Shown piece by piece: positions 52,248-63,091 of a stretch of DNA of 64,000 nucleotides. The stretch comes from Corallococcus silvisoli (GTDB lineage Bacteria; Myxococcota; Myxococcia; Myxococcales; Myxococcaceae). How positions within the stretch are numbered: the first letter of the stretch is position 1; every line of letters begins with the position of its first letter. A model generated the notes under the pieces. That model had not been told where the DNA came from. It worked only from the letters and a program-made list of their open reading frames with translations, and made no database searches. Location: positions 248,001 to 312,000 of the forward strand of contig NZ_JAAAPJ010000013.1 of NCBI RefSeq assembly GCF_009909145.1, read 5' to 3'. A program made the position numbers and the translations under genes.

Positions 52248-52547
52248 ATGCAAAAGCACATCATCTGCGGACTTCTGTCGTTGGAACCGCTGGCGGTCTG
52301 TGGCGGCGTCGAAGCGGACCAGGACGCGGACATGGGGGAGGAAACCCCACTCTCGACGCGTGAGGACGCGCTGGACCTCTGCACTGCCACTTTCAACGTC
52401 CAATACTACAGCGATGCCACCTATGCGACGCAGGTGGGCATGGAGATTTGTCTGGTTTGTAATCGCCAAGTCGGCCGGAAAGGCGTCAGGACCCAGTTCG
52501 CCAAGTGGCTCATGCCCCTGGAGGTATGCGCGCCCTACGCGCCCTAG
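52248..52547 (+). CDS. DUF6289-like small exported protein
   Basis: This 99-aa protein starts with a weak signal-like segment (IICGLLSLEPLAVCGGVEA). Its core CTATFNVQYYSDATYATQVG, followed by ICLVC and VGRKGVRTQFAKWL, resembles the short DUF6289 proteins found in many copies in myxobacteria, in which Cys residues and a YYSD motif are conserved. Codon use is less GC-rich than average. No Shine-Dalgarno is visible. The opposite-strand frame over the same DNA is judged a shadow. Function unknown. Confidence 0.6.
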   Translation: MQKHIICGLLSLEPLAVCGGVEADQDADMGEETPLSTREDALDLCTATFNVQYYSDATYATQVGMEICLVCNRQVGRKGVRTQFAKWLMPLEVCAPYAP

Positions 52548-52637
52548 CAGGGGTCCAGGGCAGCCCGAGCGCGACCCATGGCCCGCAGGCCCGCATGCGT
52601 CGCGGGAGGACAGCCCCCCGCGACGCGAGGCGCGAGG

Positions 52638-53801
<1,164 letters not shown>

Positions 53802-53837
53802 GTCGCTGACTCCTCGTGATGAAGAAGATGGTGGGGA

Positions 53838-54497
53838 CTACACCGGCTGCGCGTCGGGCTGCCGGTCTGGCTGCGCCGCCTGGAAGGCGGGAAGTTCGTT
53901 GCACGCCGCCTCGATGCGCAGCAGCGTGGGATAGGGCTTCAGATCTACACCGAAGCGGCGGGCCCCGTAGAGCTGGGGAACCAGCAGGACGTCCGCGAAC
54001 GACACTGCGTCCCCCACACAATAACGCCCCACCGTCGCCTGCACCGCCGCCTCCAGGGCCGTCAGCCCGTGCGCGTTCCAGTGCGCCGCCCAGGCCTTCT
54101 CGTCGCTCTTCAACACGTCCCTGACACGCAGCGTCACCGACGTGTTCTGCAGGGGCTGCATCCCCGCGTTCACCATCTCCGCCAGCATCCGCGCCTTCGC
54201 GCGCAGGTACGCATCCGCGGGCAGGAGGGCAGGCGAGGGCACGCGCTCTTCCAGGTATTCCAGGATGGCCATGGACTCGGAGAGCGTGCGCGCCTGCCCG
54301 TCCGCTTCCGTCCACTCCAGGGAGGGGACGCGGGCCATGGGGTTGAGGGCGCGGTAGGCGTCCGAGAACTGCTGCCCGCCATCCTTGAGCAGGTGCACCG
54401 CGACGTATTCGAAGGGGAGGCCCTTCCAGTTCAGCGCGATGCGCGCGCGCCAGGACGCGGACGAGCGCCAATAGCTGTGCAGCCGCAGGTTTCTCAT
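53838..54497 (-). CDS. maiA: Maleylacetoacetate isomerase (zeta-class GST)
   Basis: This 219-aa glutathione-dependent enzyme isomerises 4-maleylacetoacetate to 4-fumarylacetoacetate. The N-terminus LHSYWRSSASWRARIAL contains the zeta-class SSxSWR glutathione-activating motif (here SSASWR). LNPMARVPSLEW and LSESMAILEYLEER are the GSH-binding thioredoxin-domain blocks, and the C-terminal helical domain has YCVGDAVSFADVLLVPQ. Its ATG overlaps the fahA stop by four bases (ATGA). Confidence 0.95.
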   Translation of the reverse strand: MRNLRLHSYWRSSASWRARIALNWKGLPFEYVAVHLLKDGGQQFSDAYRALNPMARVPSLEWTEADGQARTLSESMAILEYLEERVPSPALLPADAYLRAKARMLAEMVNAGMQPLQNTSVTLRVRDVLKSDEKAWAAHWNAHGLTALEAAVQATVGRYCVGDAVSFADVLLVPQLYGARRFGVDLKPYPTLLRIEAACNELPAFQAAQPDRQPDAQPV

Positions 54498-55474
54498 GGC
54501 GCCTTCACCACCGTCTGGGAGATGCGGCCGAAGAGGCTGTGCCCGTCACCATCCCGCATCTCGATCTCGATGGTGTCCCCGGGTTTCATGAAGGGCGTCC
54601 TGGGCTGGCCCGAGTCGATGGTTTCAATCATCCGGCGCTCCGCGAGGCAGGAGATGCCCCGCTCCCGGTCCGCGTTGGACACCGTGCCGCTGCCCAGCAC
54701 GGTGCCCGCGGTGAAGGCGCGCGTGCGCGTCAGGTGCTGGATGAGGTCCAGGAAGGAGAAGTGCATCTCCGGGCCCGCGTCCGTGTCACCCACCAGCTGG
54801 CCGTTGAGCGTGCTGCGCATGCGCAGGTGCACCCGGCCGTCCCGCCACGCCGCGCCCAGCTCGTCCGGCGTCAGCGCGAAGGGACCGAAGGCGGTGGCGG
54901 GCTTGCTCTGGAAGAAGCCGAAGCCCTTGGCCAGCTCCTCCGGGATGAGGTTCCGCAGGGACACGTCGTTGGCGATCATCACCAGCTTGATGTACCGGCC
55001 CGCGTCCGCGGCCTGCGTGCCCATGGGCGTGTCCCCCAGGATGACGCAGACCTCGCTCTCGAAGTCCAAGCCCCACGCCTCGTCGCGCAGGGGGATGTCC
55101 TGGGTGGGCGCCAGGAAGTCGCCAGAGCCGCCCTGATACACCAGCGGATCCGTGCGCAGCGTGGCGGGCGGCTCCGCGTTGCGCGCCTTGCGCACCAGCA
55201 CCACGTGGTTGATGTACGCGCTGCCGTCCACCCATTCGTAGGCGCGCGGCAGCGGGGCGTGGAGCGCCTTCACGTCCAGGGGGCGGCTCTGCACCGTGCC
55301 CGCCTCCAGCTGCTGCGCCAGGGCGCGCAGCTGCGGCTCCTTCGCGTCCCAGTCATCCAGCGCCGCTTGCAGCGTGAGGGCCACGTTGGTGGCCAGCGCG
55401 TAAGCGGAGTTGTCCCGCTTGACGACGATGAGCCGCCCATCGCGGGTTCCGTCCTTGAGCGTCGCGAGCTTCAA
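54494..55474 (-). CDS. fahA: Fumarylacetoacetate hydrolase-family enzyme
   Basis: This 326-aa protein is the first gene of the tyrosine catabolic operon and should split fumarylacetoacetate into fumarate and acetoacetate. The metal-binding FAH-fold blocks are WGLDFESEVCVILGD, FFQSKPATAFGPF and GTVLGSGTVSN. It is shorter than the 420-aa animal enzyme and closer to the bacterial FAH-domain form. ATGA overlap with maiA. Homogentisate dioxygenase, the step between HppD and MaiA, is not in the window. Confidence 0.92.
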   Translation of the reverse strand: MKLATLKDGTRDGRLIVVKRDNSAYALATNVALTLQAALDDWDAKEPQLRALAQQLEAGTVQSRPLDVKALHAPLPRAYEWVDGSAYINHVVLVRKARNAEPPATLRTDPLVYQGGSGDFLAPTQDIPLRDEAWGLDFESEVCVILGDTPMGTQAADAGRYIKLVMIANDVSLRNLIPEELAKGFGFFQSKPATAFGPFALTPDELGAAWRDGRVHLRMRSTLNGQLVGDTDAGPEMHFSFLDLIQHLTRTRAFTAGTVLGSGTVSNADRERGISCLAERRMIETIDSGQPRTPFMKPGDTIEIEMRDGDGHSLFGRISQTVVKAP

Positions 55475-55960
55475 TTCCGGGCTCCCTCGGCGGTCTGTAG
55501 GGGGAGGAAGCGGAGACCGCCTGAACCCATCGGCTTTTCCGCCGGGCCCTCAGGCGAGTCAAGCGCGCCCATTGAACGCGGCGCGGCATTCCGTTTCCCT
55601 CCAGCAACGCTGCTGGCCGCTCGCATTCGCGCGGCTGTCGGCGCGCGACCGGAGCGCGGACTTCCTCACGGCCGCCGTGGTGGAAAACCACGATGTCCAT
55701 GAAGGCCCGGGTGCGCGCTTGACGCCCGCACGGAGAGCGAGGCCTCGGCAGGCTGGCTGCTCCACGAACGGACCAGGGGCCCTGGGGAAGACCGCGGCGA
55801 AGCGCGGACGCTCCGACTGTTCAAATCCCAAGCAGCACCCGCGGGGCATGGGGCGCGGCCCCTGGCGGTGACCCAGGCGGCAACCCAGCTTGTGGAAAGG
55901 GACGTCCGGCCGACCGCGCCGCGTGGGAGCGGCAGGGTGGAGGGCTCGCGAGGGTACGGC
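55475..55960. other. 486-base divergent intergenic region
   Basis: This separates the tyrosine operon (minus) from the giant kinase gene (plus). Frames on both strands are short, without ribosome sites or recognisable motifs; the frame of the kinase stays open to 55868 but its best start is at 55961. TTGAC occurs near 55716 but no matching -10 was found. I see no RNA gene. Confidence 0.45.
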
Positions 55961-58900
55961 ATGGCGCAAGGCTTCCAACAGGCCGGCGACACCCCTGGGG
56001 AGCCACGCCCGGGCCAGCGGCTGGGCAACCGCTACGAGCTGCGCCAGCGGGTGAAGACCGGCCGGGGCATCTCCACCTGGCAGGGGCTGGACCTGCGCAC
56101 CCGCGAGCGCGTGGCCGTGAAGGTCACCTCCCTGTCCGCCTTCGTCCCCACCGCCCGCCACCGCCTGGAGCACGAGGCGGAGGTGCTGTCGCGGCTGCGC
56201 GCGCCCGCGCTCGTGCCCGTGCGAGACCTGGGCACCAGCGACGACCTGCTCTACCTCGTCACGCCCTGGATCGAGGGTGAGCCCCTGGAGGCGCGGCTGC
56301 GGCGCGGTCCCCTGTCGCTGCCGGAGGCCATCACCCTGGGCCAGCGCCTGCTGGGGGCGCTCGCGGAGGCGCACCGCGGGGGCGTCCTGCACCGCGACGT
56401 GAAGCCCTCCAACATCCTGGTGCGCGACACGCCGCTGTCCGCCGCGTGGCTCATCGACTTCGGGCTGTCGCGCAGCGAACGGTTGGATCCCTCCCTGCGC
56501 GAGCTGCCCGTGGGCACCGCGCGCTACCTGTCGCCGGAGCAGGCGGGGCTCCTCAACCGGCCCGTGGGGGCCCCGTCGGACCTGTACGCGGTGGGCCTGG
56601 TGCTCTTCGAGGCGCTGTCGGGCCGCCCCGCGCTGGAGGGCGCGTCGGTGGGCGAGGTGCTGCGCCTGCACCTCACCGCGCATCCGCGCCTGAGGCCGGT
56701 GGGCGTGGAGGTGCCGCTCGCGCTGGAGGAGCTCATCGGGCGGCTGAGCCAGACGGATCCGCGCGACCGCTACCAGTCCGCGGAGGCCGCGCTCGCGGAC
56801 CTGGACGCGCTGGAGGACGCGCTGTCGCGGGGCGAGGCGGAGCCCGCGCTCGTCACCGGCGCGTACGACCACCGCCAGAGCCTCACCGAGCCATCTTTCG
56901 TGGGCCGCCGCGAGGAGCTGGCGACGCTGGAGCGAGCGCTGTCACACGCGAGGGAAGGAGGCGCCCGCGCGGTGGTGGTGGAGGGCGAGTCCGGCGGGGG
57001 CAAGAGCCGGCTCCTGGAGGAGTTCTCCGCGCGCGCCGCGGGCCAGCGCGCGTGGGTGCTGCACGGGCAGTCGCAGGACCAGGCCGCGCGGAGGCCCTTC
57101 CAGCTCTTCGCGGGCGTGGCGGAGGGCATCGCCGCGACGGCGCGCGAGCAGCCCGCGCTGGGCGCGCTGTTGCGCGAGCGGCTCGCGGGACAGGAGGCCG
57201 GCCTGTGCGCGGTGCTGCCCCCGCTCAAGGAGGTGCTGCTCCCCGGCGCGCTGGCGCCCCAGTCGAAGGCCCTGGGGCCGGAGTCGCTGAGTGAGAGCCG
57301 CAGCGTCTGGAGCCTCACCGCGCTGCTCCACGCGCTGGGCACGCCGGACGCGCCCGCGGTGGTGGTGCTGGAGGATTGCCAGTGGGCGGACGCCCTCACC
57401 CTGCGCGCGCTGGAGGCGTGGTCCCAGGGCCGGCGCACCGGCGAGGGGCGCGTGCTGCTCATCGTGTCCTTTCGCAGCGAGGACCTCCACGCCGGCCACG
57501 TGCTGCGGCGGCTGACGCCGGGCGCGCACCTCAAGCTGTCCACCCTCGGCGCGGACGAGGTGGCGCGGCTGGCGGAGTCCATGGCCGGCGTGCTGCCCCT
57601 GGAGGCCCTGGAGCTGGTGACGCGGCTGGCGGAGGGCAACCCGTTCATGGCGTCCGCGGTGCTGCACGGGCTGGTGGAGGACGGCGTCCTCATCCCCGGA
57701 CCGGAGGGCTGGCGGGTGCAGCCGGAGGCGATGGCGCACGCGCGCTCCTCGCGACAGGCGGCCACCTTCCTCGTGCGGCGCCTGCGCCTCCTGCCGCCGG
57801 AGTCCCTGCACGTGCTCAGCGTGGGCGCGGTGCTGGGCAAGGCGTTCGACGCCCGGGCGGTGGCGGCCCTGTCCGGCACGCCGCCGGAGGCCGTCCACAC
57901 CGCCCTGGAGCCCCCGCGCCGGCGGCACATGCTGTGGACGCAGGGCACGCGCTCCACCTTCGTGCACGACAAGCTGCGAGAGGCGCTGCTGGACCTGCTC
58001 TCCCCCGAGGAGCGCCGGGAGCTGCACCGGCTGGCCGCCCGCGCAGCCCAGCAGGCCTCGCCCACGGACCCCTTCGAGCTGGCCTACCACTTCGACGCGG
58101 CGGGAGAGCCCGCGCTGGCCCTGCCCTACGCGCTGGTGGCCGCGGAGCAGGCGCGCCAGCGCTTCTCCCTGGACACCGCGGAGCTCAACTACCGCATCGC
58201 GGAGCGCGGCGCGGCGGGCGCGGACACCCCCACCCGCTACCGCATCGCGTCCGGGCTGGGCACCGCGCTGATGATGCGCGGCCGCTACGACGAGGCGCAG
58301 CGGCAGCTGGAGGCCGCGCAGCGGTTGGCGGGCGACCGGCTGGACCAGGGCCGCACGCTGGGCCACCTGGGCGAGCTCGCCTTCAAGCGCGGCCAGACGG
58401 TGCAGGCGAACGCGTACCTGGAGCAGGGCCTGAAGCTGCTGGGCCGCTGGGTGCCACCCGATGCGCTCACCACCGGCGCGAGCGCCGCGTGGGAGATCCT
58501 CACCCAGGCCGCGCACACCATCGCGCCGCGCCTGTGGCTGGGCCGCAAGTCGCTCGCGCGCGGAGAGGAGGACCTGCTGGCGATCAACCTCTACAGCCGG
58601 CTCGCGTACGGCTACTGGTACCAGCGGGGCCGCGCCGCGGTGCTGTGGGCCCACCTGCGCGACATGAACCTGGCGGAGCGCTACCCGCCCACGCCGGAGC
58701 TGGCGCAGGCGTACTCCGCGCACTCGCCCGCGCTCACCACCCTGCCCTGGTTCCAGCGCGCGTATGCGTACGCGGAGAAGTCACTGGCCCTGCGCCAGCA
58801 GCAGGGCGACGTGTGGGGCCAGGGCCAGTCGCTGCACTTCTACGGCCTGGCCCTCTACGCCTCGTCGCGCTTCCGCGAGTGCATCGAGAAGTGCCGCGAG

Positions 58901-60922
58901 GCGGTGCGCCTGCTGGAGCGCACCGGCGACCCGTGGGAGGTGAACAACGCCACCTTCCAGATCGCCATGTCGCTCTACCGCCTGGGCCGGCTGAAGGAGG
59001 CCGCGGCGGTGAGCCAGAAGCTGCACGCGGCGGCGCTGGAGTTGGGGGACCGGTACTCGCTGCGCCTGGGCCTGGAGGCGTGGGTCAAGTCCACCGGGGG
59101 CCGCATCCCCTCGGCGCTGCTGGAGACGGAGCTGGCGGCGCCCACCGCCACCGACCCGCAGTCCTTCGCGGGCGTGCTCCAGGCGGAGGCCCTGCGCCTG
59201 CTGCGCGAGGAGGAGCCGGCGCGCGCCGCGGAGGTGCTGGAGCGCGCCGAGCACCTGGTGGAGGAGGCGCACCTGCGCCAGGAGTACGTGGCGCCCATCA
59301 CGCCGTGGCTCGCCACCGCGCGACGGCGGCTGGCGCAGCAGGCCAGCCCCCTGAACCCGAGGCGGCGCGACGCGCTCCTGGACGCGGCGGAGGCCGCGGC
59401 GAAGCGGGCCCACGCCGTGGCGCGCACCTACCGCAACAACCTGCCCCACGCCCTGCGCGAGCGAGGCCTGCTGTGCGCGCTGCGCGGCCACCCGGCGCGG
59501 GCCCGCGGACACCTGGATGAATCCCTGCGCGTGGCCGAGCTGCTCCAGATGCGCCAGGAGCGCGCGCTGAGCCTCCAGGCCCGGGGCGAGGTGGGCCAGG
59601 CCCAGGGCTGGCCCGACGCCGCGCGCGACCTGGAGGCGGCCACGCGCGAGCTGGCCGCCATGGAGGAAGGCCTGCACCCGGAGGCGGAATCAGCGGTGGC
59701 CGGCGTGGGGACGCTGTCGCTGGCGGATCGCTTCCCGCGCGTGCTGGAGGTGGGGCGCAGGCTCGCGTCCGCCCTGTCGCGCGAGGCCGTCTTCGAGACC
59801 GCGCGCCAGTCCATGCTGGAGCTGCTGCGCGCGGAGCGCTGCGCGGTGGTGGACCCGCGCACGGTGGTGTCGGAGGAGGACGCGAAGCAGCAGGGCCTCG
59901 GCCGCACCGCGCTCGCCCGCGCGCTGGAGACGGGGGGCATCACCGTCCTGGGCCAGGGCCTGCCCGGCGGCATCAGCGAGAGCCTGGAGCTGTTGGGCGT
60001 GCGCTCCCTGCTGTGCGCGCCGGTGCAGGTGCGCGGCAAGACCGTGGCGTGCCTGGTGGCCAGCCACCGCAAGGTGGGCGCGCTGTTCGGCGAGGACGAG
60101 GAGCGGCTGGCGTCCTTCGTGACGGTGCTCGCGGGCGCGGCGCTGGAGAACACAGAGAACTTCGAGCGCGTGGCCGCCCTCTCCGAGGAGCAGGGCCGCC
60201 TCTATCGCGAGGAGCAGGAGGCGGTGCGCCGCCGCGACGACTTCCTCTCCATCGCCGCGCACGAGCTGAAGACGCCGCTCACCTCCTTGCAGCTGCACAT
60301 CCAGGGGCTCCAGGCCAAGGCGAAGGGCGCGCCCCTGGCCCCGGAGAGGCTGACCGCGAAGCTGGAGTCCGCCTACGCCCAGACGCAGCGGCTGGGCAGG
60401 CTGGTCAACGACCTGCTGGACATCTCCCGCATCGCGCAGGGCCAACTGCACATCCAGCGCGACGCCGTGGACCTGGTGGCGCTGGTGCGCGCCCAGCTGG
60501 AGCGCAGCCGCGAGTCCCTCTCCCGCGCCGAGTGCGAGCTGCGCTTCCACGTCAACGCGCCGCGCCTCATGGGCCACTGGGACGCGCTCCGGCTGGAGCA
60601 GGTGGTGGGCAACCTCCTGACCAACGCGATGAAGTACGGCGCGGGCAGGCCCGTGGAGGTGACGCTGGAGGGGGACGCGTCCAGCGTGCGGCTGGAGGTG
60701 CGCGACCACGGCATCGGCATCGCGGAGGAGGACCGGGCGCGCATCTTCGGGCGCTTCGAGCGCGCGGTGTCCGTGCGCCACTACGGCGGCTTCGGGCTGG
60801 GGCTGTGGATCGTCCGCGAGGTCGTCCAGGCGCTGGGCGGCACCATCGACGTGAAGAGCACCCCGGAGCAGGGCTCCACCTTCACCGTCACGCTGCCCCG
60901 CTCCGGCGCCCCCGTGCACTGA
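55961..60922 (+). CDS. Ser/Thr kinase - AAA ATPase - TPR - GAF - histidine kinase fusion
   Basis: This 1653-aa protein joins two signalling systems. Residues about 25-290 are a Hanks-type kinase (Lys54, HRDVKPSN with Asp146, DFG Asp166). A P-loop ATPase follows with GESGGGKS (Lys348) and a DxQWAD-like Walker B (LEDCQWADALT). About 700-1250 is a TPR-like superhelix. A GAF domain (about 1265-1415) precedes HisKA with His1434 in IAAHELKTPLT and a complete ATPase domain (NLLTNAMKYG, DHGIGIAEED, GGFGLGLWI). All catalytic residues are intact. Start 55961 follows CGAGGG; a GTG at 55868 is possible. No membrane segment. Confidence 0.93.
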   Translation: MAQGFQQAGDTPGEPRPGQRLGNRYELRQRVKTGRGISTWQGLDLRTRERVAVKVTSLSAFVPTARHRLEHEAEVLSRLRAPALVPVRDLGTSDDLLYLVTPWIEGEPLEARLRRGPLSLPEAITLGQRLLGALAEAHRGGVLHRDVKPSNILVRDTPLSAAWLIDFGLSRSERLDPSLRELPVGTARYLSPEQAGLLNRPVGAPSDLYAVGLVLFEALSGRPALEGASVGEVLRLHLTAHPRLRPVGVEVPLALEELIGRLSQTDPRDRYQSAEAALADLDALEDALSRGEAEPALVTGAYDHRQSLTEPSFVGRREELATLERALSHAREGGARAVVVEGESGGGKSRLLEEFSARAAGQRAWVLHGQSQDQAARRPFQLFAGVAEGIAATAREQPALGALLRERLAGQEAGLCAVLPPLKEVLLPGALAPQSKALGPESLSESRSVWSLTALLHALGTPDAPAVVVLEDCQWADALTLRALEAWSQGRRTGEGRVLLIVSFRSEDLHAGHVLRRLTPGAHLKLSTLGADEVARLAESMAGVLPLEALELVTRLAEGNPFMASAVLHGLVEDGVLIPGPEGWRVQPEAMAHARSSRQAATFLVRRLRLLPPESLHVLSVGAVLGKAFDARAVAALSGTPPEAVHTALEPPRRRHMLWTQGTRSTFVHDKLREALLDLLSPEERRELHRLAARAAQQASPTDPFELAYHFDAAGEPALALPYALVAAEQARQRFSLDTAELNYRIAERGAAGADTPTRYRIASGLGTALMMRGRYDEAQRQLEAAQRLAGDRLDQGRTLGHLGELAFKRGQTVQANAYLEQGLKLLGRWVPPDALTTGASAAWEILTQAAHTIAPRLWLGRKSLARGEEDLLAINLYSRLAYGYWYQRGRAAVLWAHLRDMNLAERYPPTPELAQAYSAHSPALTTLPWFQRAYAYAEKSLALRQQQGDVWGQGQSLHFYGLALYASSRFRECIEKCREAVRLLERTGDPWEVNNATFQIAMSLYRLGRLKEAAAVSQKLHAAALELGDRYSLRLGLEAWVKSTGGRIPSALLETELAAPTATDPQSFAGVLQAEALRLLREEEPARAAEVLERAEHLVEEAHLRQEYVAPITPWLATARRRLAQQASPLNPRRRDALLDAAEAAAKRAHAVARTYRNNLPHALRERGLLCALRGHPARARGHLDESLRVAELLQMRQERALSLQARGEVGQAQGWPDAARDLEAATRELAAMEEGLHPEAESAVAGVGTLSLADRFPRVLEVGRRLASALSREAVFETARQSMLELLRAERCAVVDPRTVVSEEDAKQQGLGRTALARALETGGITVLGQGLPGGISESLELLGVRSLLCAPVQVRGKTVACLVASHRKVGALFGEDEERLASFVTVLAGAALENTENFERVAALSEEQGRLYREEQEAVRRRDDFLSIAAHELKTPLTSLQLHIQGLQAKAKGAPLAPERLTAKLESAYAQTQRLGRLVNDLLDISRIAQGQLHIQRDAVDLVALVRAQLERSRESLSRAECELRFHVNAPRLMGHWDALRLEQVVGNLLTNAMKYGAGRPVEVTLEGDASSVRLEVRDHGIGIAEEDRARIFGRFERAVSVRHYGGFGLGLWIVREVVQALGGTIDVKSTPEQGSTFTVTLPRSGAPVH

Positions 60923-60929
60923 CGGCCGG

Positions 60930-61958
60930 CTAGCGCCGCGTCACTTCCAGGTAGATGACGTTGTCCTGCGAGTCGCGGAACAGCCGCACGTTGGAGACCT
61001 GCGCCAGCGGCGTCTCCGACAGCAGGCCGCGCATGCCGTCCTCGTCCCGGTAGGTGAGCCACCAGTCCATGAAGGCCTCCATGTAGCCGGTCTCCGGCGG
61101 GTGCACCGCGAAGTTGGCCACCAGCAGCCGCCCCTCCGACCGCAGCATCTGGAAGAGCAGCGCGGTGAGGCGGCTGGCCACGGAGTCCGACAGGTAGTCG
61201 TACAGCCCGGCCGAGTACGCGAAGTCCAGGTCGTGGAACGTCGCCTTGCCCGCGAGCAGCGCGCGCACGGAGCCGCACACCGGCCGCACGACGCCGTCCG
61301 GGTGCAGGCGTGAAATCTCCGCCAGGCTGACCGGGTCCTGGTCGAACGCGATGAGCTCCTGGAGCCGGCGCTCCGCCACCGCGCGCGACTGCTCCGCCTC
61401 CCGCAGGTGCCCGCACGCCACCGACAGCACGCGCCCGTCGGGCCGGCGCGCCGCGGTCTCGTCCATCATCCGCGCGAGCAGCTCCCGGCGCTCGCGCACG
61501 CTGCGCGCGCTGGGCTGCCCGTGCATGTACCGGTAGATTTCGCGGCCCGCGTGCAGCTCGTCCGCCGCGCGGTCCATGTAGAGGTAGTCGATGAGCGCCG
61601 CGTCCCCCGCGTAGCCGCGCGGCCGTTCGAAGGCGTGCCGCGTGAAGGGGCACTGGTGCAGGAAGGGCCGCATCGGGTGCTTGCGCGCCAGCTCCTGGCA
61701 GAAGCGCTTCCACACCTCCGGGCTCCACTGCCTGCGCCGCGCGATGAGGCCCCCGTGCAGGGCCGTCATGCCGTGGTGCAGGGTGTCGTCCGGCCCCTGC
61801 ACCATCCGCGCGTGCAGCGCGTCCAGCCACTCCTGGGCCTCGACGAACACCGCTTCTGGGGGGACCTCGTCCCGGGGCGGATTCACCAGGACGAGGTCGT
61901 TGGTTTCGGGCGCGACCGGGAGAGCCGCGCCGTGGACCGACAGGATGGGCTGGCGCAT
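60930..61958 (-). CDS. Class I SAM-dependent methyltransferase-like protein
   Basis: This 342-aa protein has a helical N-terminal region with CPFTRHAFERPRGYAGDAAL. From about residue 175 it has a Rossmann methyltransferase core: VLSVACGHLREAE (SAM-binding motif I, with ACG for GxG), ELIAFDQDP (acidic motif II), FDFAYSAGLYDYLSD-like motif IV, and EGRLLVANFAVH. The RGYAGDA block recalls the group annotated as extracellular-factor (3-OH-palmitate methyl ester) synthesis proteins; I hold this loosely. The ATG at 61958 follows TCAGGA; ATGs at 61964 and 61967 are alternatives. Convergent with the giant kinase gene, 7 bases apart. Confidence 0.78.
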   Translation of the reverse strand: MRQPILSVHGAALPVAPETNDLVLVNPPRDEVPPEAVFVEAQEWLDALHARMVQGPDDTLHHGMTALHGGLIARRRQWSPEVWKRFCQELARKHPMRPFLHQCPFTRHAFERPRGYAGDAALIDYLYMDRAADELHAGREIYRYMHGQPSARSVRERRELLARMMDETAARRPDGRVLSVACGHLREAEQSRAVAERRLQELIAFDQDPVSLAEISRLHPDGVVRPVCGSVRALLAGKATFHDLDFAYSAGLYDYLSDSVASRLTALLFQMLRSEGRLLVANFAVHPPETGYMEAFMDWWLTYRDEDGMRGLLSETPLAQVSNVRLFRDSQDNVIYLEVTRR

Positions 61959-62087
61959 GGACATCATCCTGACAACCCGGGAGCGGGGGGCATCCACTTC
62001 CCGCGCCCCCGCACCTCGCCAGGCCCGCCCCCAGCCAGCCGGGCGGGGGCCCGGCGGGGCCACGCACGCGCCCCGCCGGCGCCCCAC

Positions 62088-62390
62088 TCAAACCCTGAGC
62101 GGGCGGGCGGTCTCCGGGCACTCCCAATACGTGTACTCGCAGGTGGCGCGCGCCGGATCGCAGGGCACCGCCACGACGGTGATGAGCTCGCACGGGTGCA
62201 TCTGCGCCTCCGTGGAGCGGGTGCGGTGGCCCGCGTCCGGCGCGTCGGGCGGGCGGCGCGGCGGCGTGCCGGTGCCCCCGTCCTCTGGCCGGGTTTCCAG
62301 TGACGGTGTTCCGCCCGCCGCGAACAGCGCCGGCGGCGGACCCGAGGCCGCGCCCAGCACGGCGCCCAGGACATACAGCGTGGTTCTCAT
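62088..62390 (-). CDS. Small exported protein of unknown function
   Basis: This 100-aa protein has a short signal-like N-terminus (TTLYVLGAVLGAASG), a Pro/Gly/Arg-rich linker and a C-terminal part with four Cys (MHPCELITVVAVPCDP, ATCEYTYWECPE). That tail would form two disulfides outside the cytoplasm. GGGGGAAG precedes the ATG at 62390 closely. No family recognised. It lies upstream of the methyltransferase gene on the same strand. Confidence 0.65.
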   Translation of the reverse strand: MRTTLYVLGAVLGAASGPPPALFAAGGTPSLETRPEDGGTGTPPRRPPDAPDAGHRTRSTEAQMHPCELITVVAVPCDPARATCEYTYWECPETARPLRV

Positions 62391-62592
62391 GACTTCCCCC
62401 TTGGCCAACCGCGGTTCCACCGGGGCGTGAGTCGTTACGCACCGGGTCCGGTCGGGCTGGCAGGGACGGTTCTACCAGCAAGGTCTGACAATCCCTGGCC
62501 CTGGCGGGAAGGGAATGCGGGCGTCCGGTATCCGACGACAGGCACTGCGGCTAGGATGGCGCGCCCCGCCTGGAGAGAGCCGCAAGCCGCGC

Positions 62593-62970
62593 ATGAAGAT
62601 TGAAATCGCCCACCTGCCCCACGACATCATCGAGATCATCTATCCGTCGGAAGTGACCCCGAAGGACGTGACCGAGTACGTCGACCAGCTGAAGAAGGAC
62701 ATCACGGCCCGGGGCGGCGCGGAGTGGTCCGCGCTGGTGGACCAGTCCCGGCTGCGGGTGATGCCCTCCACGGTGGTGGGGGAGATGGCGCGGCTGAACG
62801 CCTACGCCCAGCAGCGCGGCATGAAGCGCTCCGCGCGCGTGGTCAGCGACCCCGGCAGCGGCCTGCAGGCGTGGCGCATGACCAAGAACGCCGGCCTCAC
62901 CATCCCCGCCAAGACCTTCGAGTCGCGCGCCGAGGCGCTCAGCTGGCTCGAGGCCCCCGACGCCGACTGA
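62593..62970 (+). CDS. SpoIIAA/STAS-like protein
   Basis: This 125-aa protein has an alternating beta-alpha pattern (DIIEIIYPSEVTPKDVTEYVDQL, WSALVDQSRLRVMPSTVVGEMARLNAY, SARVVSDPGSGLQAWRM, ETRAEALSWL-like end) typical of SpoIIAA-like/STAS domains that act as soluble regulators. A Ser at the usual phosphorylation position cannot be assigned with confidence. The ATG at 62593 starts the first strand directly; upstream frame to 62515 is Arg-rich and unlikely coding. Confidence 0.72.
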   Translation: MKIEIAHLPHDIIEIIYPSEVTPKDVTEYVDQLKKDITARGGAEWSALVDQSRLRVMPSTVVGEMARLNAYAQQRGMKRSARVVSDPGSGLQAWRMTKNAGLTIPAKTFESRAEALSWLEAPDAD

Positions 62971-63091
62971 CCTCCCCTGAAGTCCCCCGGCAGGGGCCCC
63001 GCCCTGCGACCGCCCGGGTCCGCCTTCGTCTTCCAGTAACACCCCATTCCTTCGCTGTGTCTGTCGCCGTACCCGTCAGGAGTCACCCCGC

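Noticed and set aside
52149..52469. Minus-strand 106-codon frame opposite the DUF6289-like gene
   Set aside because: The plus-strand frame has the family pattern (YYSDATYATQVG and Cys pairs) and a signal-like start. The minus frame has neither.
55825..55845. tRNA T-loop-like sequence GTTCAAATCC
   Set aside because: The flanking bases do not form a T-stem and no acceptor or anticodon arm can be drawn.
55410..55871. Plus-strand frame between the tyrosine operon and the giant kinase gene
   Set aside because: Starts inside fahA antisense, has shadow composition, and ends before the kinase start without a ribosome site or domain.
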